Assembly (NCBI RefSeq): GCF_900111585.1
Contig: NZ_FOHI01000002.1
Span: 1 to 64,000, forward strand
Source: Nitrosospira multiformis
Lineage (GTDB): Bacteria > Pseudomonadota > Gammaproteobacteria > Burkholderiales > Nitrosomonadaceae
Length of the DNA stretch: 64,000 nt
Reading direction: 5' to 3'
The position numbers and the translations under genes were made by a program. The notes below the pieces were generated by a model. The model searched no databases, had not been told where the DNA came from, and saw nothing but the letters and a program-made list of their open reading frames with translations. This document shows positions 55,669-64,000 of this stretch, one piece after another. Within the stretch, counting starts at the first letter, position 1; every line of letters begins with the position of its first letter.

Positions 55669-55923
55669 ATGACAAAGCCCGCCGACCCCGTCAAATTTTC
55701 CCCTCCGGAAGGTTTTGAAGCTGCGCTGGCTGAGCTGGAAAGCATCGTTCTGGAAATGGAAGCAGGGCAGATGCCGCTTGAAGAATCCCTCGAAGCTCAC
55801 AAACGTGGGACGGAATTGCTACAATATTGCCACTCCAAGTTGCAGGATGCGCAGCAACAGGTACGCCTCCTTGAAGCCAACACACTGAAAAATTTCTCCC
55901 CTTCCGGTATTGATGACCGCTGA
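55669..55923 (+). CDS. xseB: Exodeoxyribonuclease VII small subunit
   Basis: An 84-residue XseB with the characteristic FEAALAELESIVLEMEAGQMPLEESLEAHKRGTELLQYC, divided here by family turns. It forms ExoVII with XseA, which is not in the window. ATG 55669 is preferred to the GTG three codons upstream. It overlaps ispA by 11 bases, and xseB-ispA-dxs is the classical arrangement. Confidence 0.95.
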   Translation: MTKPADPVKFSPPEGFEAALAELESIVLEMEAGQMPLEESLEAHKRGTELLQYCHSKLQDAQQQVRLLEANTLKNFSPSGIDDR

Positions 55924-56806
55924 TTTCCAGGATTGGGCGAGAAGCCACCAGGTACGCATCGAAAATTCCCTGCAGACCCTGCTTCCCGCCGCAGACGTCG
56001 CGCCTGAGCGCTTGCATGAAGCGATGCGCTACACCGTTCTGGGTGGGGGCAAGCGCGTCCGGCCTTTGCTCGCTTTTGCAGCCGGCGAGCTGAACAATGC
56101 GAATGAGGAGAGGGTAACGATTGCTGCTGTCGCAGTGGAACTCATTCATGCTTATTCGCTCGTGCATGATGATTTGCCCTGCATGGATGACGATGTATTG
56201 CGTCGGGGCAAGCCTACCTGTCATATCGAATATGGGGAAGCCATTGCCCTATTGACGGGTGACAGCTTGCAGAGCCTCGCTTTTCAGTTGCTGGCCGAAT
56301 ATCCCCTGGCTGACACCCCGAAGATGCAACTTGAAATGATCAGGCGTCTGGCGCAAGCGGCGGGTTCCCGCGGAATGGCGGGAGGGCAGGCTGTCGATCT
56401 TGCCAGTGTCGGCAGGACATTAAGCCTCCCAGAACTGGAATTCATGCATATTCACAAGACAGGCGCGCTTATTCGAGCCGCGGTAATGCTGGGTGCCTGT
56501 TGTGGGAGCAGGTTGGACGAAGCCCAGTTGGCAGCCCTTGATCATTTTGCCAAATGCATCGGTCTTGCATTTCAAGTTGTCGATGACGTTCTCGACGCCG
56601 AGGCAACCACTGCCGCCCTCGGTAAGACTGCCGGCAAGGATGCCGAAAACAATAAGCCTACCTATGTGAGTATTCTGGGGAGCAAGCGAGCTCGCGAGCT
56701 CGCGGAGGAGTTGCGGCGGGAGGCATATGCATCCCTGGAGATGTTTGAGGCAGCCGCGGGACGATTGAGGCAGGTAACTGACTTTATCATTCACCGGGAA
56801 TTTTGA
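55913..56806 (+). CDS. ispA: Farnesyl diphosphate synthase
   Basis: Trans-prenyltransferase that makes farnesyl diphosphate for quinones, undecaprenol and haem O (ctaB at the left end uses the same product). The 297-residue protein has both aspartate-rich motifs: LVHDDLPCMDDDVLRRGKPT (FARM) and VVDDVLD (SARM), plus GGKRVRPLLAFA. ATG 55913 lies inside the end of xseB. Confidence 0.95.
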   Translation: MTADFQDWARSHQVRIENSLQTLLPAADVAPERLHEAMRYTVLGGGKRVRPLLAFAAGELNNANEERVTIAAVAVELIHAYSLVHDDLPCMDDDVLRRGKPTCHIEYGEAIALLTGDSLQSLAFQLLAEYPLADTPKMQLEMIRRLAQAAGSRGMAGGQAVDLASVGRTLSLPELEFMHIHKTGALIRAAVMLGACCGSRLDEAQLAALDHFAKCIGLAFQVVDDVLDAEATTAALGKTAGKDAENNKPTYVSILGSKRARELAEELRREAYASLEMFEAAAGRLRQVTDFIIHREF

Positions 56807-56865
56807 AGAATTTTGACGGCTAGCGTGTTTCCCGGAAAAAGGATTTTGTAATTTTCAAGGTTTAA

Positions 56866-58710
56866 ATGCACTCATTGCTCAATACCATTACCGATCCTGT
56901 CAAGCTGCGGGCACTGGAACGCAAGTTGCTGCCACAGCTTGCAGACGAGTTACGCCAATTCCTGGTTGAATCGGTAGCCAAAACCGGCGGTCATCTGTCC
57001 TCTAATCTTGGCACGGTCGAACTGACCATCGCACTGCACTACGTTTTCAATACACCCTACGACCGCCTGGTCTGGGATGTGGGCCACCAGACCTATGTCC
57101 ATAAAATTCTGACCGGACGGCGCGAAGGCATGAGCAAATTGCGCATGCGCGGCGGTATCGCCGGCTTTCCGCGCCGGGATGAAAGTGAATATGACGCTTT
57201 CGGCACCGCTCACTCCAGCACCTCCATCAGCGCTGCGCTTGGAATGGCAGTAGCATCGCAGCGGGAGGGCAAGAAGCGGTCCGTGGTCGCAGTGATCGGT
57301 GATGGCGCGATGAGTGCCGGCATGGCGTTCGAGGCTTTGAATAATGCCGGCGCCATGGATACCAACCTGCTGGTCATTCTGAACGACAACGATATGTCGA
57401 TTTCCCGGCCAGTGGGAGCGCTCAACAATTATCTGGCGCGCCTCATGTCCGGCCAGTTTTATGCAACCGCACGGCGCGCCGGCGAGAAAATGCTGGGAGT
57501 GGTTCCACATGTGCTGGAACTTGCCAAGCGTGCCGAGGAGCATGTAAAAGGCATGGTGACGCCAAGCACGCTGTTTGAAGAATTCGGTTTCAATTATATC
57601 GGGCCTATTGATGGCCATGATCTTGACGTGCTTGTTAGCACGCTCAACAACATCAGGCATCTTCGCGGTCCCCAGTTTCTGCACGTGGTAACCCGTAAGG
57701 GAGCGGGGTACAAGGCGGCGGAAGACGATCCGATTCTTTATCACGGCGTAACCAGGTTCAATCCCGATGCCGGCATCATTCCCAAGGCTTCAGCCAAGCC
57801 GTCCTATACCCAGATTTTCGGGGATTGGCTGTGTGACATGGCGGCATTGGATCAGCGTCTGGTAGGGATCACTCCGGCCATGCGGGAGGGATCGGGTATG
57901 GTGAGGTTTTCCCACGAGTATCCCGATCGTTATTTTGACGTGGGCATCGCCGAGCAGCATGCCGTCACTTTCGCAGCCGGCCTCGCATGCGATGGGTTGA
58001 AGCCGGTGGTGGCGATCTATTCGACATTTCTCCAACGCGCATATGACCAGCTGATTCATGACGTGGCCATTCAGAATCTTCCTGTCGTGTTTGCCATAGA
58101 TCGTGCCGGACTGGTGGGAGCAGACGGACCTACCCATGCGGGAAGTTTTGATCTGACTTACCTGCGCTGTATTCCGAACATTACCGTAATGGCCCCTTCG
58201 GATGAGAACGAATGCCGCCAAATGCTGTACACCGCTTTTCAGATGAATACGCCTGCCGCTGTGCGTTACCCTCGAGGTTCAGGTAGTGGTGTGACTCCGC
58301 AGAAAGAGATGCAGATGTTGCCGATCGGACGCGGTGAAATACGGCGGGAGGGAGCAGAAATTGCATTGCTCGCGTTCGGCAGCATGCTCCAGCCTTGCCT
58401 TGAGGCAGCGGAAGAATTGAATGCGACAGTCGCCAATATGCGTTTTGTCAAACCGTTGGACGATGATCTCGTTGCATCGCTGGCAGCCAATCACGAATTG
58501 CTCGTTACGGTGGAGGAAAACACTGTCATGGGCGGCGCAGGCAGCGCGGTTCTGGAATCACTATCTGCCCGAGGTCGTACAGTTCCGGTATTGCAGCTGG
58601 GTCTGCCGGACACTTTCCTCGACCAGGGCGACCCCTCTCAGATGTTGAGCGAGTGCGGGCTGGATAGGGAAGGTATCGTACACGCCATAAGAGCGAGATT
58701 CCCCAAGTAA
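56866..58710 (+). CDS. dxs: 1-deoxy-D-xylulose-5-phosphate synthase
   Basis: First enzyme of the MEP isoprenoid pathway, using thiamine diphosphate. The 614-residue protein has [17 protein letters not shown]-like [11 protein letters not shown], the ThDP motif [18 protein letters not shown] with [27 protein letters not shown] (catalytic Glu and His), and [16 protein letters not shown]. Length is typical. It follows ispA after 59 bases. Confidence 0.97.
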   Translation: MHSLLNTITDPVKLRALERKLLPQLADELRQFLVESVAKTGGHLSSNLGTVELTIALHYVFNTPYDRLVWDVGHQTYVHKILTGRREGMSKLRMRGGIAGFPRRDESEYDAFGTAHSSTSISAALGMAVASQREGKKRSVVAVIGDGAMSAGMAFEALNNAGAMDTNLLVILNDNDMSISRPVGALNNYLARLMSGQFYATARRAGEKMLGVVPHVLELAKRAEEHVKGMVTPSTLFEEFGFNYIGPIDGHDLDVLVSTLNNIRHLRGPQFLHVVTRKGAGYKAAEDDPILYHGVTRFNPDAGIIPKASAKPSYTQIFGDWLCDMAALDQRLVGITPAMREGSGMVRFSHEYPDRYFDVGIAEQHAVTFAAGLACDGLKPVVAIYSTFLQRAYDQLIHDVAIQNLPVVFAIDRAGLVGADGPTHAGSFDLTYLRCIPNITVMAPSDENECRQMLYTAFQMNTPAAVRYPRGSGSGVTPQKEMQMLPIGRGEIRREGAEIALLAFGSMLQPCLEAAEELNATVANMRFVKPLDDDLVASLAANHELLVTVEENTVMGGAGSAVLESLSARGRTVPVLQLGLPDTFLDQGDPSQMLSECGLDREGIVHAIRARFPK

Positions 58711-58771
58711 ACCGCCCACTTTTGCATCGCATGCCTTTGATATGCGATGTTCTTCCTTGCAACCGTACACG

Positions 58772-59563
58772 ATGAACAAAACGCTCATTGCAGATGTGCA
58801 AAGTGTGGCCGATACGAGACGCATTGCCATCGACAAGGCGGGGATCAGGGCAATCCGCCATCCGGTAAGAGTAATGGATAAGGCTCGCGTTCAGCATACA
58901 GTGGCCGTATTCAACATGTATGTAAACCTGCCGCATCACCTCAAAGGGGTGCACATGTCTCGTTTTGTCGAGATGCTGAATGAGCATGATTCGGTAATCT
59001 CGGTGGAAACGTTTGAAAAGCTGCTGGTTTCGATGGTGAAGAAGCTCGAGGCGGAATCCGGCGATATCGAAATGCGCTTTCCGTATTTCATCGGCAAAAC
59101 CGCGCCGGTTTCCGGAATAAAGAGTCTGATGGACTATGACGTTACGTTCATCGGACAAATCAGAAACGGAGAATACCGCTTCACTTTGAAAGTGGTCGTG
59201 CCCGTAACGAGCCTTTGCCCATGCTCCAAAGAGGTATCGGACTATGGAGCGCACAACCAGCGGTCCCATATGTCCATATCAATCCGGACAAATCATTTTG
59301 TATGGATAGAAGATCTGATCCGCATCGCGGAAGATCAGGCAGCCTGTGAGCTCTATGGATTGCTTAAACGCTCAGACGAAAAGTATGTCACCGAGAAGGC
59401 CTACGGTAACCCCAAGTTTGTCGAGGATGCAGTGCGGGATATCGCATCAGTGCTCAATCGGGACGAGCGGATAGACGCTTACACAGTGGAAGCGGAAAAT
59501 TTCGAATCCATTCATAATCATTCCGCATATGCCCTGATCGAGCGCGACAAATTGAAGAGTTGA
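58772..59563 (+). CDS. folE2: GTP cyclohydrolase FolE2 (type IB)
   Basis: Opens the folate pathway by converting GTP to dihydroneopterin triphosphate. The 263-residue product begins [17 protein letters not shown]. It has the FolE2 signature [21 protein letters not shown], with the metal-binding Cys, and [20 protein letters not shown] start ten codons upstream would add unrelated residues. FolE2 does not need zinc and often serves where FolE is absent or zinc is scarce. No zinc-uptake regulator site could be recognised. Confidence 0.94.
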   Translation: MNKTLIADVQSVADTRRIAIDKAGIRAIRHPVRVMDKARVQHTVAVFNMYVNLPHHLKGVHMSRFVEMLNEHDSVISVETFEKLLVSMVKKLEAESGDIEMRFPYFIGKTAPVSGIKSLMDYDVTFIGQIRNGEYRFTLKVVVPVTSLCPCSKEVSDYGAHNQRSHMSISIRTNHFVWIEDLIRIAEDQAACELYGLLKRSDEKYVTEKAYGNPKFVEDAVRDIASVLNRDERIDAYTVEAENFESIHNHSAYALIERDKLKS

Positions 59564-59687
59564 ACTCTCTCCCGTCTCGATCTGTTTCCTGCGCCCGGTT
59601 CCTTGATCCAGTGTCCCCGCTTCGGGGATAAGGTACAGTAATAAGCGCAATCCTATGCTCAATCTGATTTTCCCCAGGGAATCAAAA

Positions 59688-59715
59688 TTGACCTTTTAGC
59701 GGCGGAAAGGTATAT
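59688..59715 (+). promoter_or_regulatory. Promoter of the tRNA cluster
   Basis: TTGACC (59688-59693), a 16-base spacer and TATATT (59710-59715). A shifted reading TATTAT gives 18 bases. The start would fall a few bases before the tRNA-Pro at 59727. GC-rich bases after the -10 box fit stringent control. Confidence 0.6.
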
Positions 59716-59726
59716 TATCGCCCTTT

Positions 59727-59803
59727 CCGGGGTGTAGCGTAGCCTGGTAGCGCGCCTGGTTTGGGACCAGGATGTCGGGAGTTCAAATCTCTCCACCCCG
59801 ACC
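59727..59803 (+). tRNA. tRNA-Pro (anticodon TGG)
   Basis: Acceptor CGGGGTG pairs with CACCCCG. The D-arm has AGCCTGGTAGCGC, the anticodon stem CCTGG/CCAGG carries loop TTTGGGA with anticodon TGG, and the T-arm has GTTCAAATC. CCA is encoded. Confidence 0.96.
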
Positions 59804-59839
59804 ATTCATGCTAATTCGAGGCGAAATCCGATTTGAGTG

Positions 59840-59916
59840 GTGCCCGTAGCTCAACCGGATAGAGCACCAGCCTTCTAAGCTGGGGGTTACAGGTTCGATT
59901 CCTGTCGGGCACGCCA
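59840..59916 (+). tRNA. tRNA-Arg (anticodon TCT)
   Basis: Acceptor GTGCCCG pairs with CGGGCAC, D-arm AGCTCAACCGGATAGAG, anticodon stem CCAGC/GCTGG with loop CTTCTAA (anticodon TCT), T-arm GTTCGATTC, encoded CCA. It lies 36 bases after tRNA-Pro. Confidence 0.96.
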
Positions 59917-59980
59917 CAAGCTATCTCTCGTCGTAGCCCTGCAGCGGGTTTCGGAATTTTGTATTGCGATTTTCTCGGAT

Positions 59981-60056
59981 GGTGGCTGTAGCTCAGTGGT
60001 AGAGTCCCGGATTGTGATTCCGGTTGTCGTGGGTTCGATCCCCATCAGCCACCCCA
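59981..60056 (+). tRNA. tRNA-His (anticodon GTG)
   Basis: Acceptor GTGGCTG pairs with CAGCCAC; the G at 59981 is the extra G-1 that pairs with C73, the identity element of tRNA-His. Anticodon stem CCGGA/TCCGG carries loop TTGTGAT (anticodon GTG). CCA is encoded. Last tRNA of the cluster. Confidence 0.96.
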
Positions 60057-61069
60057 AACATCTACCCATCCATTTCACTCAATGCGAGACTTTGCGCACC
60101 GCAGATCCTCGCTATTTGAACTTGACCTGCGCAGCGTGAAGTAAACGGCATAACCCTATGTCCAATCAGTTGTGCGCGCAGCATGACGTACACAATCTTT
60201 CAGTTTGAAATCTTTTGTAGTAGAGTCTTAAAAGCGGGTGGGCTATGGGTAAAGTGCGACGAAACAAGGAACTTTATCAGAGTCAGGATTTCACCCTTTT
60301 CCTGCTTGGGAGGCGAAAGCAATCAACTCCCATACTTAACTCTCAATAAATTCAGATCATGATTTCTTCACAACTGGCCGGGGCTGCCTCTATTGTCAGC
60401 AATTTTGCATAACCCGTTTACGTACGCCGGCAGCGCAAGAGCGTCCATCTCTAGCCGTACCCTGGTTTTTATCCAGTTGTCAGCCTTCACTTGCAAAGCA
60501 CATGGATCTGCCGGTAGCAACCCCTAAACAGCCCCTTGTCCGAGCCCCCAATATGCCCTTCGTAATACCTGCTTCGGGTTTTGACTCCGATTATCAAGCT
60601 TCCTCCCAAGCGGCAAATTTATATTTATTGAGGTTATGTGAATTAGCGAACAGACAGTCTTTTTATTACCGGTAATATTTGATCCTTGCCCTATTGCTGT
60701 TCTCGCTCTTGCTCTTTTGCAGGTAGTTTTTGCAGATAGTAGTCGTTAGAAGGGAAGACTTTTCACCTGTTATCCCTGATATCGATGTAGCGGTATGGAA
60801 ATACTTTGGTAACAGTAGTGAGTCATTATTTCAAATACTCCCGATAAAGCGGAAGCCCAAAATGAACCACAGTGTCGAGCAGAACTCACAGCGTCCACCA
60901 TTGGAAAGACTGAGGGGGAAACCAAGGGCGTTTGCGCTGTATCAGAGAAAGAACAACCCACTACGGAATGTAACGGCAGCGTCCGCCCACAATTTACATT
61001 TGTTTTATCGCTAGTATCAAGGCCTGAGTTACTTAACCCATTCAATAAACCAATTACTCACAAAATAAA
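60057..61069. other. One-kilobase stretch without a recognised gene
   Basis: Between the tRNA cluster and the EPS regulator. Open frames here (for example plus 60730-61014 and minus 60770-61045) are short, lack ribosome sites and resemble no family. Base composition is lower in G+C than the surroundings. The notable element is a 14-bp palindrome at 60664-60677. It probably carries the regulatory region of the EPS locus and perhaps the remains of lost genes. Confidence 0.55.
60664..60677. repeat. Perfect 14-bp palindrome upstream of the EPS regulator
   Basis: TATTACCGGTAATA is a perfect inverted repeat with no spacer. Its size suits a dimeric regulator site. It lies about 390 bases before the LuxR-family gene start, so a link to that gene is possible but unproven. 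Confidence 0.5.
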
Positions 61070-61873
61070 ATGGGTTTCTTCCCTCCGTTCACTGATGATC
61101 ATCTTCAGCGTTACTTTCGCATCATTCAGGAAGGAACAGCAGTTCGCCGCCATTTTGACCTATTAAAATGGCTGCAAGGGGAAGTGCAGCATTATTTGCC
61201 TCACGAGATCCTGCTTGCGGCTTGGGGCGATTTCGGCTCGAACAATGTTCGATACGACATTATTTCTCCGCTGCCCGGTCTCAGAACGGCGCAATTGCAG
61301 TTGGACCGGCTTTCTCCATTGCTGCGCGTATCCTACAAGCGATGGATTGAGATGGGACGCATTCCTTGTGCATCCAGGGTTTACGAGGCGCAGTTAGGCG
61401 TGTCGGAGATTCTTCAGGGGGATGGGGCGGCGCACTGCTCTTTTGGAAGAGCGTTACGCAACATGCGTTCGTCACTGTTCCACGGTATCAGCGATGAGCG
61501 CGGACACCATGATTGCCTTTATGTCGTCTTCAGCTCGAAGGATAAGCTTGACGATTCAACATTGATCGCAATGGAAATCCTGCTGCCCTACCTTGATACG
61601 GCTTTGCGCCGCGTAACACCCTTGCCGCAGCACTCCTGCCGGCCCTCCCTCCTCGCAGATGCGCCGGAGTATGATCTCCATGGACTGAGCGAGCGAGAGG
61701 TCGAAATAATGACCTGGGTAAGAAAGGGCAAAACAAATGCCGAAATCGGCAGTATCCTGCGCATCAGTTCTTACACTGTCAAAAACCACCTGCACCAGAT
61801 ATTCCGGAAACTCGATGTCTACAACCGGGTGCAAGCCATTTCCAAAATTGAGCAACGCGTTGGTCATGGCTGA
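61070..61873 (+). CDS. epsA: EpsA-type LuxR-family transcriptional regulator
   Basis: A 267-residue regulator with an N-terminal domain of unknown ligand (residues about 1-185) and a C-terminal LuxR helix-turn-helix (about 205-262; LSEREVEIMTWVRKGKTNAEIG, then SSYTVKNHLHQIFRKLDV). It has no receiver domain. This layout, next to an EpsB-like transferase, fits the XrtB/PEP-CTERM-associated regulator EpsA. No ribosome site is obvious before ATG 61070. Its end overlaps the next gene by eight bases. Confidence 0.82.
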   Translation: MGFFPPFTDDHLQRYFRIIQEGTAVRRHFDLLKWLQGEVQHYLPHEILLAAWGDFGSNNVRYDIISPLPGLRTAQLQLDRLSPLLRVSYKRWIEMGRIPCASRVYEAQLGVSEILQGDGAAHCSFGRALRNMRSSLFHGISDERGHHDCLYVVFSSKDKLDDSTLIAMEILLPYLDTALRRVTPLPQHSCRPSLLADAPEYDLHGLSEREVEIMTWVRKGKTNAEIGSILRISSYTVKNHLHQIFRKLDVYNRVQAISKIEQRVGHG

Positions 61874-63284
61874 GGCAAATCCCACATTTTCCGCTTCAAC
61901 TGTTACCACCCGCCAGGTGAAAGGCCCGCTGGCTAACAATATGTTGAGCGCGGTCGAGTCGGTGCTTGATCCGGCAGTACTGACACTTTCGTTATGGCTG
62001 ATAAGCACCAGTTTTGAAGGCGAATTGCTCCCGCCTTATTTGATCCTGTCGGTGATCGTGTTCTCTATCTCCTTTCCGGGTGCGTCACATCTTCGATCAT
62101 CCGTCAAAGTCCTCATCTTTGACGTGCTCTACACCTGGTTCTGGATGGTTTTGCTACTGTTTTTTCTCGGTTTTGCGACCGGCTATATCGCGCAATTCTC
62201 CAGCCAGGTGCTCATCACATGGCTATGGGCTGCGCCCCTAAGTCAAATCGGCGTCCATCTGCTGTTTCGTATCGCCGCACCCTATCTTCTCATGCTCCAG
62301 GGTCCACCCCAGCGCGCCATCATAGTCGGCATGAACGAGCAGGGAGTGGCACTCGCCCGTCGTATCCATGAGACGCGTTATTCGAATATGGAACTGTCCG
62401 GTTTTTTTGATGATCGGAATGAGAGTCGACTCTCGCACGCGCGGCATAATCCCTTGCTCGGAAGGCTTCGAGAACTTCCCGAATTTGTCAAGGAGCATCG
62501 CATTCAGTTCATTTATCTGTCGTTGCCGATGGCTTCCCAGCCACGCATTCTGCATGTTCTCGAAGAACTGAAAGATACGACGGCCTCCATCTATTTTGTA
62601 CCCGATATGTTTATTACGGATCTTATTCAGGCGCGCAGTGGCACAGTGTGTGGTACGCCGGTTATCGCTGTCTGCGAATCGCCTTTTACGGGCTCCAATG
62701 GGATGGTCAAGCGCGCAAGCGACATTATCCTCTCCCTGCTTATACTGCTACTCATATCACCACTTCTGCTGCTCATCGCGACTGCCATCCGGCTGGATTC
62801 GCCAGGCCCCATTATTTTCAAGCAGCGACGCTATGGACTGGACGGAGAGGAAATCCTTGTTTACAAGTTTCGATCGATGAGCGTCTGCGAAGATGGGAAT
62901 ACCATCCGGCAAGCACAAAGGAATGATAACCGCATAACCCGCGTCGGAGCTTTCCTGCGGAAGAATTCCCTGGATGAATTGCCGCAGTTCATCAATGTAT
63001 TGCAGGGGCGCATGAGCATTGTCGGTCCCAGGCCTCATGCAGTAGCGCACAACGAGATATATCGCAATCTTATAAAGGGCTACATGATCCGGCACAAGGT
63101 AAAGCCGGGAATTACGGGTTGGGCGCAGGTCAACGGCTACCGTGGGGAGACGCGGACCCTCGACAAGATGCAGGCGCGTATCGATCATGACCTCGATTAT
63201 TTACGCAACTGGTCGTTGCGGCTCGATTTGCACATCATCTGCAAGACTATCCTGGTAGTACTGAAAGATCGGGCTGCATATTAA
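61866..63284 (+). CDS. epsB: Undecaprenyl-phosphate sugar phosphotransferase (EpsB-like)
   Basis: Polyprenyl glycosylphosphotransferase that starts exopolysaccharide repeat synthesis by moving a sugar phosphate to undecaprenyl phosphate. The 472-residue product starts at ATG 61866. It has four or five N-terminal spans, a CoA-binding-like domain ([18 protein letters not shown]), a membrane segment ([18 protein letters not shown]) and the catalytic domain with [50 protein letters not shown] and [17 protein letters not shown]. The 8-base overlap with the LuxR gene shows one transcript. Its sugar (glucose or galactose) is not decided. Confidence 0.92.
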   Translation: MAEANPTFSASTVTTRQVKGPLANNMLSAVESVLDPAVLTLSLWLISTSFEGELLPPYLILSVIVFSISFPGASHLRSSVKVLIFDVLYTWFWMVLLLFFLGFATGYIAQFSSQVLITWLWAAPLSQIGVHLLFRIAAPYLLMLQGPPQRAIIVGMNEQGVALARRIHETRYSNMELSGFFDDRNESRLSHARHNPLLGRLRELPEFVKEHRIQFIYLSLPMASQPRILHVLEELKDTTASIYFVPDMFITDLIQARSGTVCGTPVIAVCESPFTGSNGMVKRASDIILSLLILLLISPLLLLIATAIRLDSPGPIIFKQRRYGLDGEEILVYKFRSMSVCEDGNTIRQAQRNDNRITRVGAFLRKNSLDELPQFINVLQGRMSIVGPRPHAVAHNEIYRNLIKGYMIRHKVKPGITGWAQVNGYRGETRTLDKMQARIDHDLDYLRNWSLRLDLHIICKTILVVLKDRAAY

Positions 63285-63414
63285 GTGCTTCTCTCTCATG
63301 CGCCGCAAAGCTTCTCAGCAGTCATTAACACGAATAACACTTCCGCTATCCTCCCGTTAGTCAAGGTGATACTCTTGCAGCCTCCTTTGTATCGGAAAGA
63401 TAGAGATATCTAAA

Positions 63415-64000
63415 ATGAAAAAAAGATTGCCGTTAAATCTTTCCTTTGGTCGCCGTCGTTGGATCGCAGTAATTGCTTCTTTAAGTTTTTTTTCGTGGGA
63501 TGCGCAACAGGTAATGGCTCAACAGTCGATGCCACATCCCCCCAGGAAGGTTCCCGACAAGACTTTCAGCGTGACCGCGGGCACCACATTTACGTACGAC
63601 AGCAATGTCTTTCGTTTGTCTCCTCTCGTTAATCCGGTTGCATTAACCGGTCAACCGCGTAGAGCCGATCAGATCATTATCACGTCTGCAACTCTTGGGT
63701 TTAATAAAACATATTCCATGCAACGCTTCGAGGTAACCGGTACCTTGGTTGATAATCGTTACATGAATTTTGATTTCCTTGACTTTCTCGGAAAAAATTA
63801 CAACGCGGCCTGGCACTGGTATGTAACCCCTTACCTTCATGGCAGATTGACTAGCCGCCACAGTGAAGCCCTTAACAATTTTGCAAACCTCTCCGGTTTT
63901 CTGAATGCCACGAATCGCAACCTGCGCACCATTGACAACTATCATTTCGATGGAATTCTTGAGCTTAACAGGGCCTGGCATCTCATTGGCGGTCTTGACC
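63415..64000 (+). CDS. epsL: EpsL-type outer-membrane protein, partial
   Basis: Starts at ATG 63415 and is open to the window edge (195 codons seen). It has a signal peptide (MKKRLPLNLSFGRRRW, then a hydrophobic stretch and QVMAQQ). Next comes TAGTTFTYDSNVFRLSP, the usual start of an outer-membrane barrel in the XrtB-associated EpsL family, and strands with alternating aromatic residues (YVTPYLHGRLTSRH). The family call is from this N-terminal pattern and position after epsB. The C-terminus is outside the window. Confidence 0.75.
   Translation, partial: MKKRLPLNLSFGRRRWIAVIASLSFFSWDAQQVMAQQSMPHPPRKVPDKTFSVTAGTTFTYDSNVFRLSPLVNPVALTGQPRRADQIIITSATLGFNKTYSMQRFEVTGTLVDNRYMNFDFLDFLGKNYNAAWHWYVTPYLHGRLTSRHSEALNNFANLSGFLNATNRNLRTIDNYHFDGILELNRAWHLIGGLD

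Noticed and set aside
60730-61045. Two short frames on opposite strands before the EPS regulator
   Set aside because: They overlap each other, have no ribosome site and resemble nothing known.
1-64000. CRISPR arrays, insertion sequences, phage genes
   Set aside because: No regularly spaced repeats, transposase motifs or phage-type genes were seen on reading through the window.

Overview
This window looks like a betaproteobacterial chromosome, most likely from the Nitrosomonadaceae (Nitrosospira-like). That is inferred from protein types, not from a marker gene: a caa3-like cytochrome oxidase subunit II with a fused haem c domain, a betaproteobacterial GshA, the metX-metW pair, PTS-Ntr-type genes beside gshAB, and an XrtB/PEP-CTERM-type polysaccharide locus. 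No amo, hao or rRNA gene is present. Most of the window is core genome. I see no insertion sequence, phage gene or CRISPR array.

Region by region. (1) 1-6790 holds terminal oxidase structural and assembly genes: the ctaC end, ctaD, a 34-residue assembly peptide, ctaG, a DUF2970 protein, ctaE, a twin-TM protein, SURF1, a SCO-like CxxxC protein, ctaB and a SCO1 lipoprotein. No ctaA (haem A synthase) is here. (2) 6877-17409 holds a GlcD-type oxidase, dolP-yraN-rsmI, a small thioredoxin-like protein, sixA, a large SDR-SPW-VKOR-SPW fusion, a PRC-barrel protein and the potassium transporter kup. (3) 17570-25404 holds a CHASE-PAS-PAS-GGDEF-EAL protein and sbcD-sbcC. (4) 25567-28574 holds tRNA-Arg(CCG), a membrane-anchored cytochrome c, apaH and plsC overlapping tail to tail, and a SlyB-like lipoprotein. 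(5) 28589-35045, minus strand, is a glycine-cleavage operon (gcvT-gcvH-gcvPA-tpx-gcvPB, then a PfkB kinase) behind a tandem glycine riboswitch with a clear terminator. (6) 35251-43965 holds a DamX-like AAA/SPOR protein, gshA, gshB, EIIA-HPr-EI and metX-metW. (7) 43998-48703 holds ampG, xth, pyrE, a LEA14-like lipoprotein, RNase P RNA and a His-rich membrane-anchored protein.

(8) 48983-53264, minus strand, is the most interesting locus. It is a compact operon of fatty acyl-AMP ligase, CerR-like epimerase, acyl carrier protein and serine palmitoyltransferase. This is the gene set and order I know from bacterial ceramide (sphingolipid) synthesis in Caulobacter. The acyl-AMP ligase would load a fatty acid on the ACP, SPT would condense it with serine, and the SDR would reduce the keto product. 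The N-acylating ceramide synthase is not in the window.

(9) 53888-59563 holds a STAS-like protein, an orphan Rieske oxygenase, xseB-ispA-dxs (isoprenoid precursors) and folE2. (10) 59688-60056 is a tRNA-Pro, tRNA-Arg, tRNA-His cluster behind a good promoter. After about 1 kb without a recognisable gene, the right edge opens an exopolysaccharide locus (EpsA-type LuxR regulator, EpsB-type priming glycosyltransferase, EpsL-type outer-membrane protein) that continues past the window.
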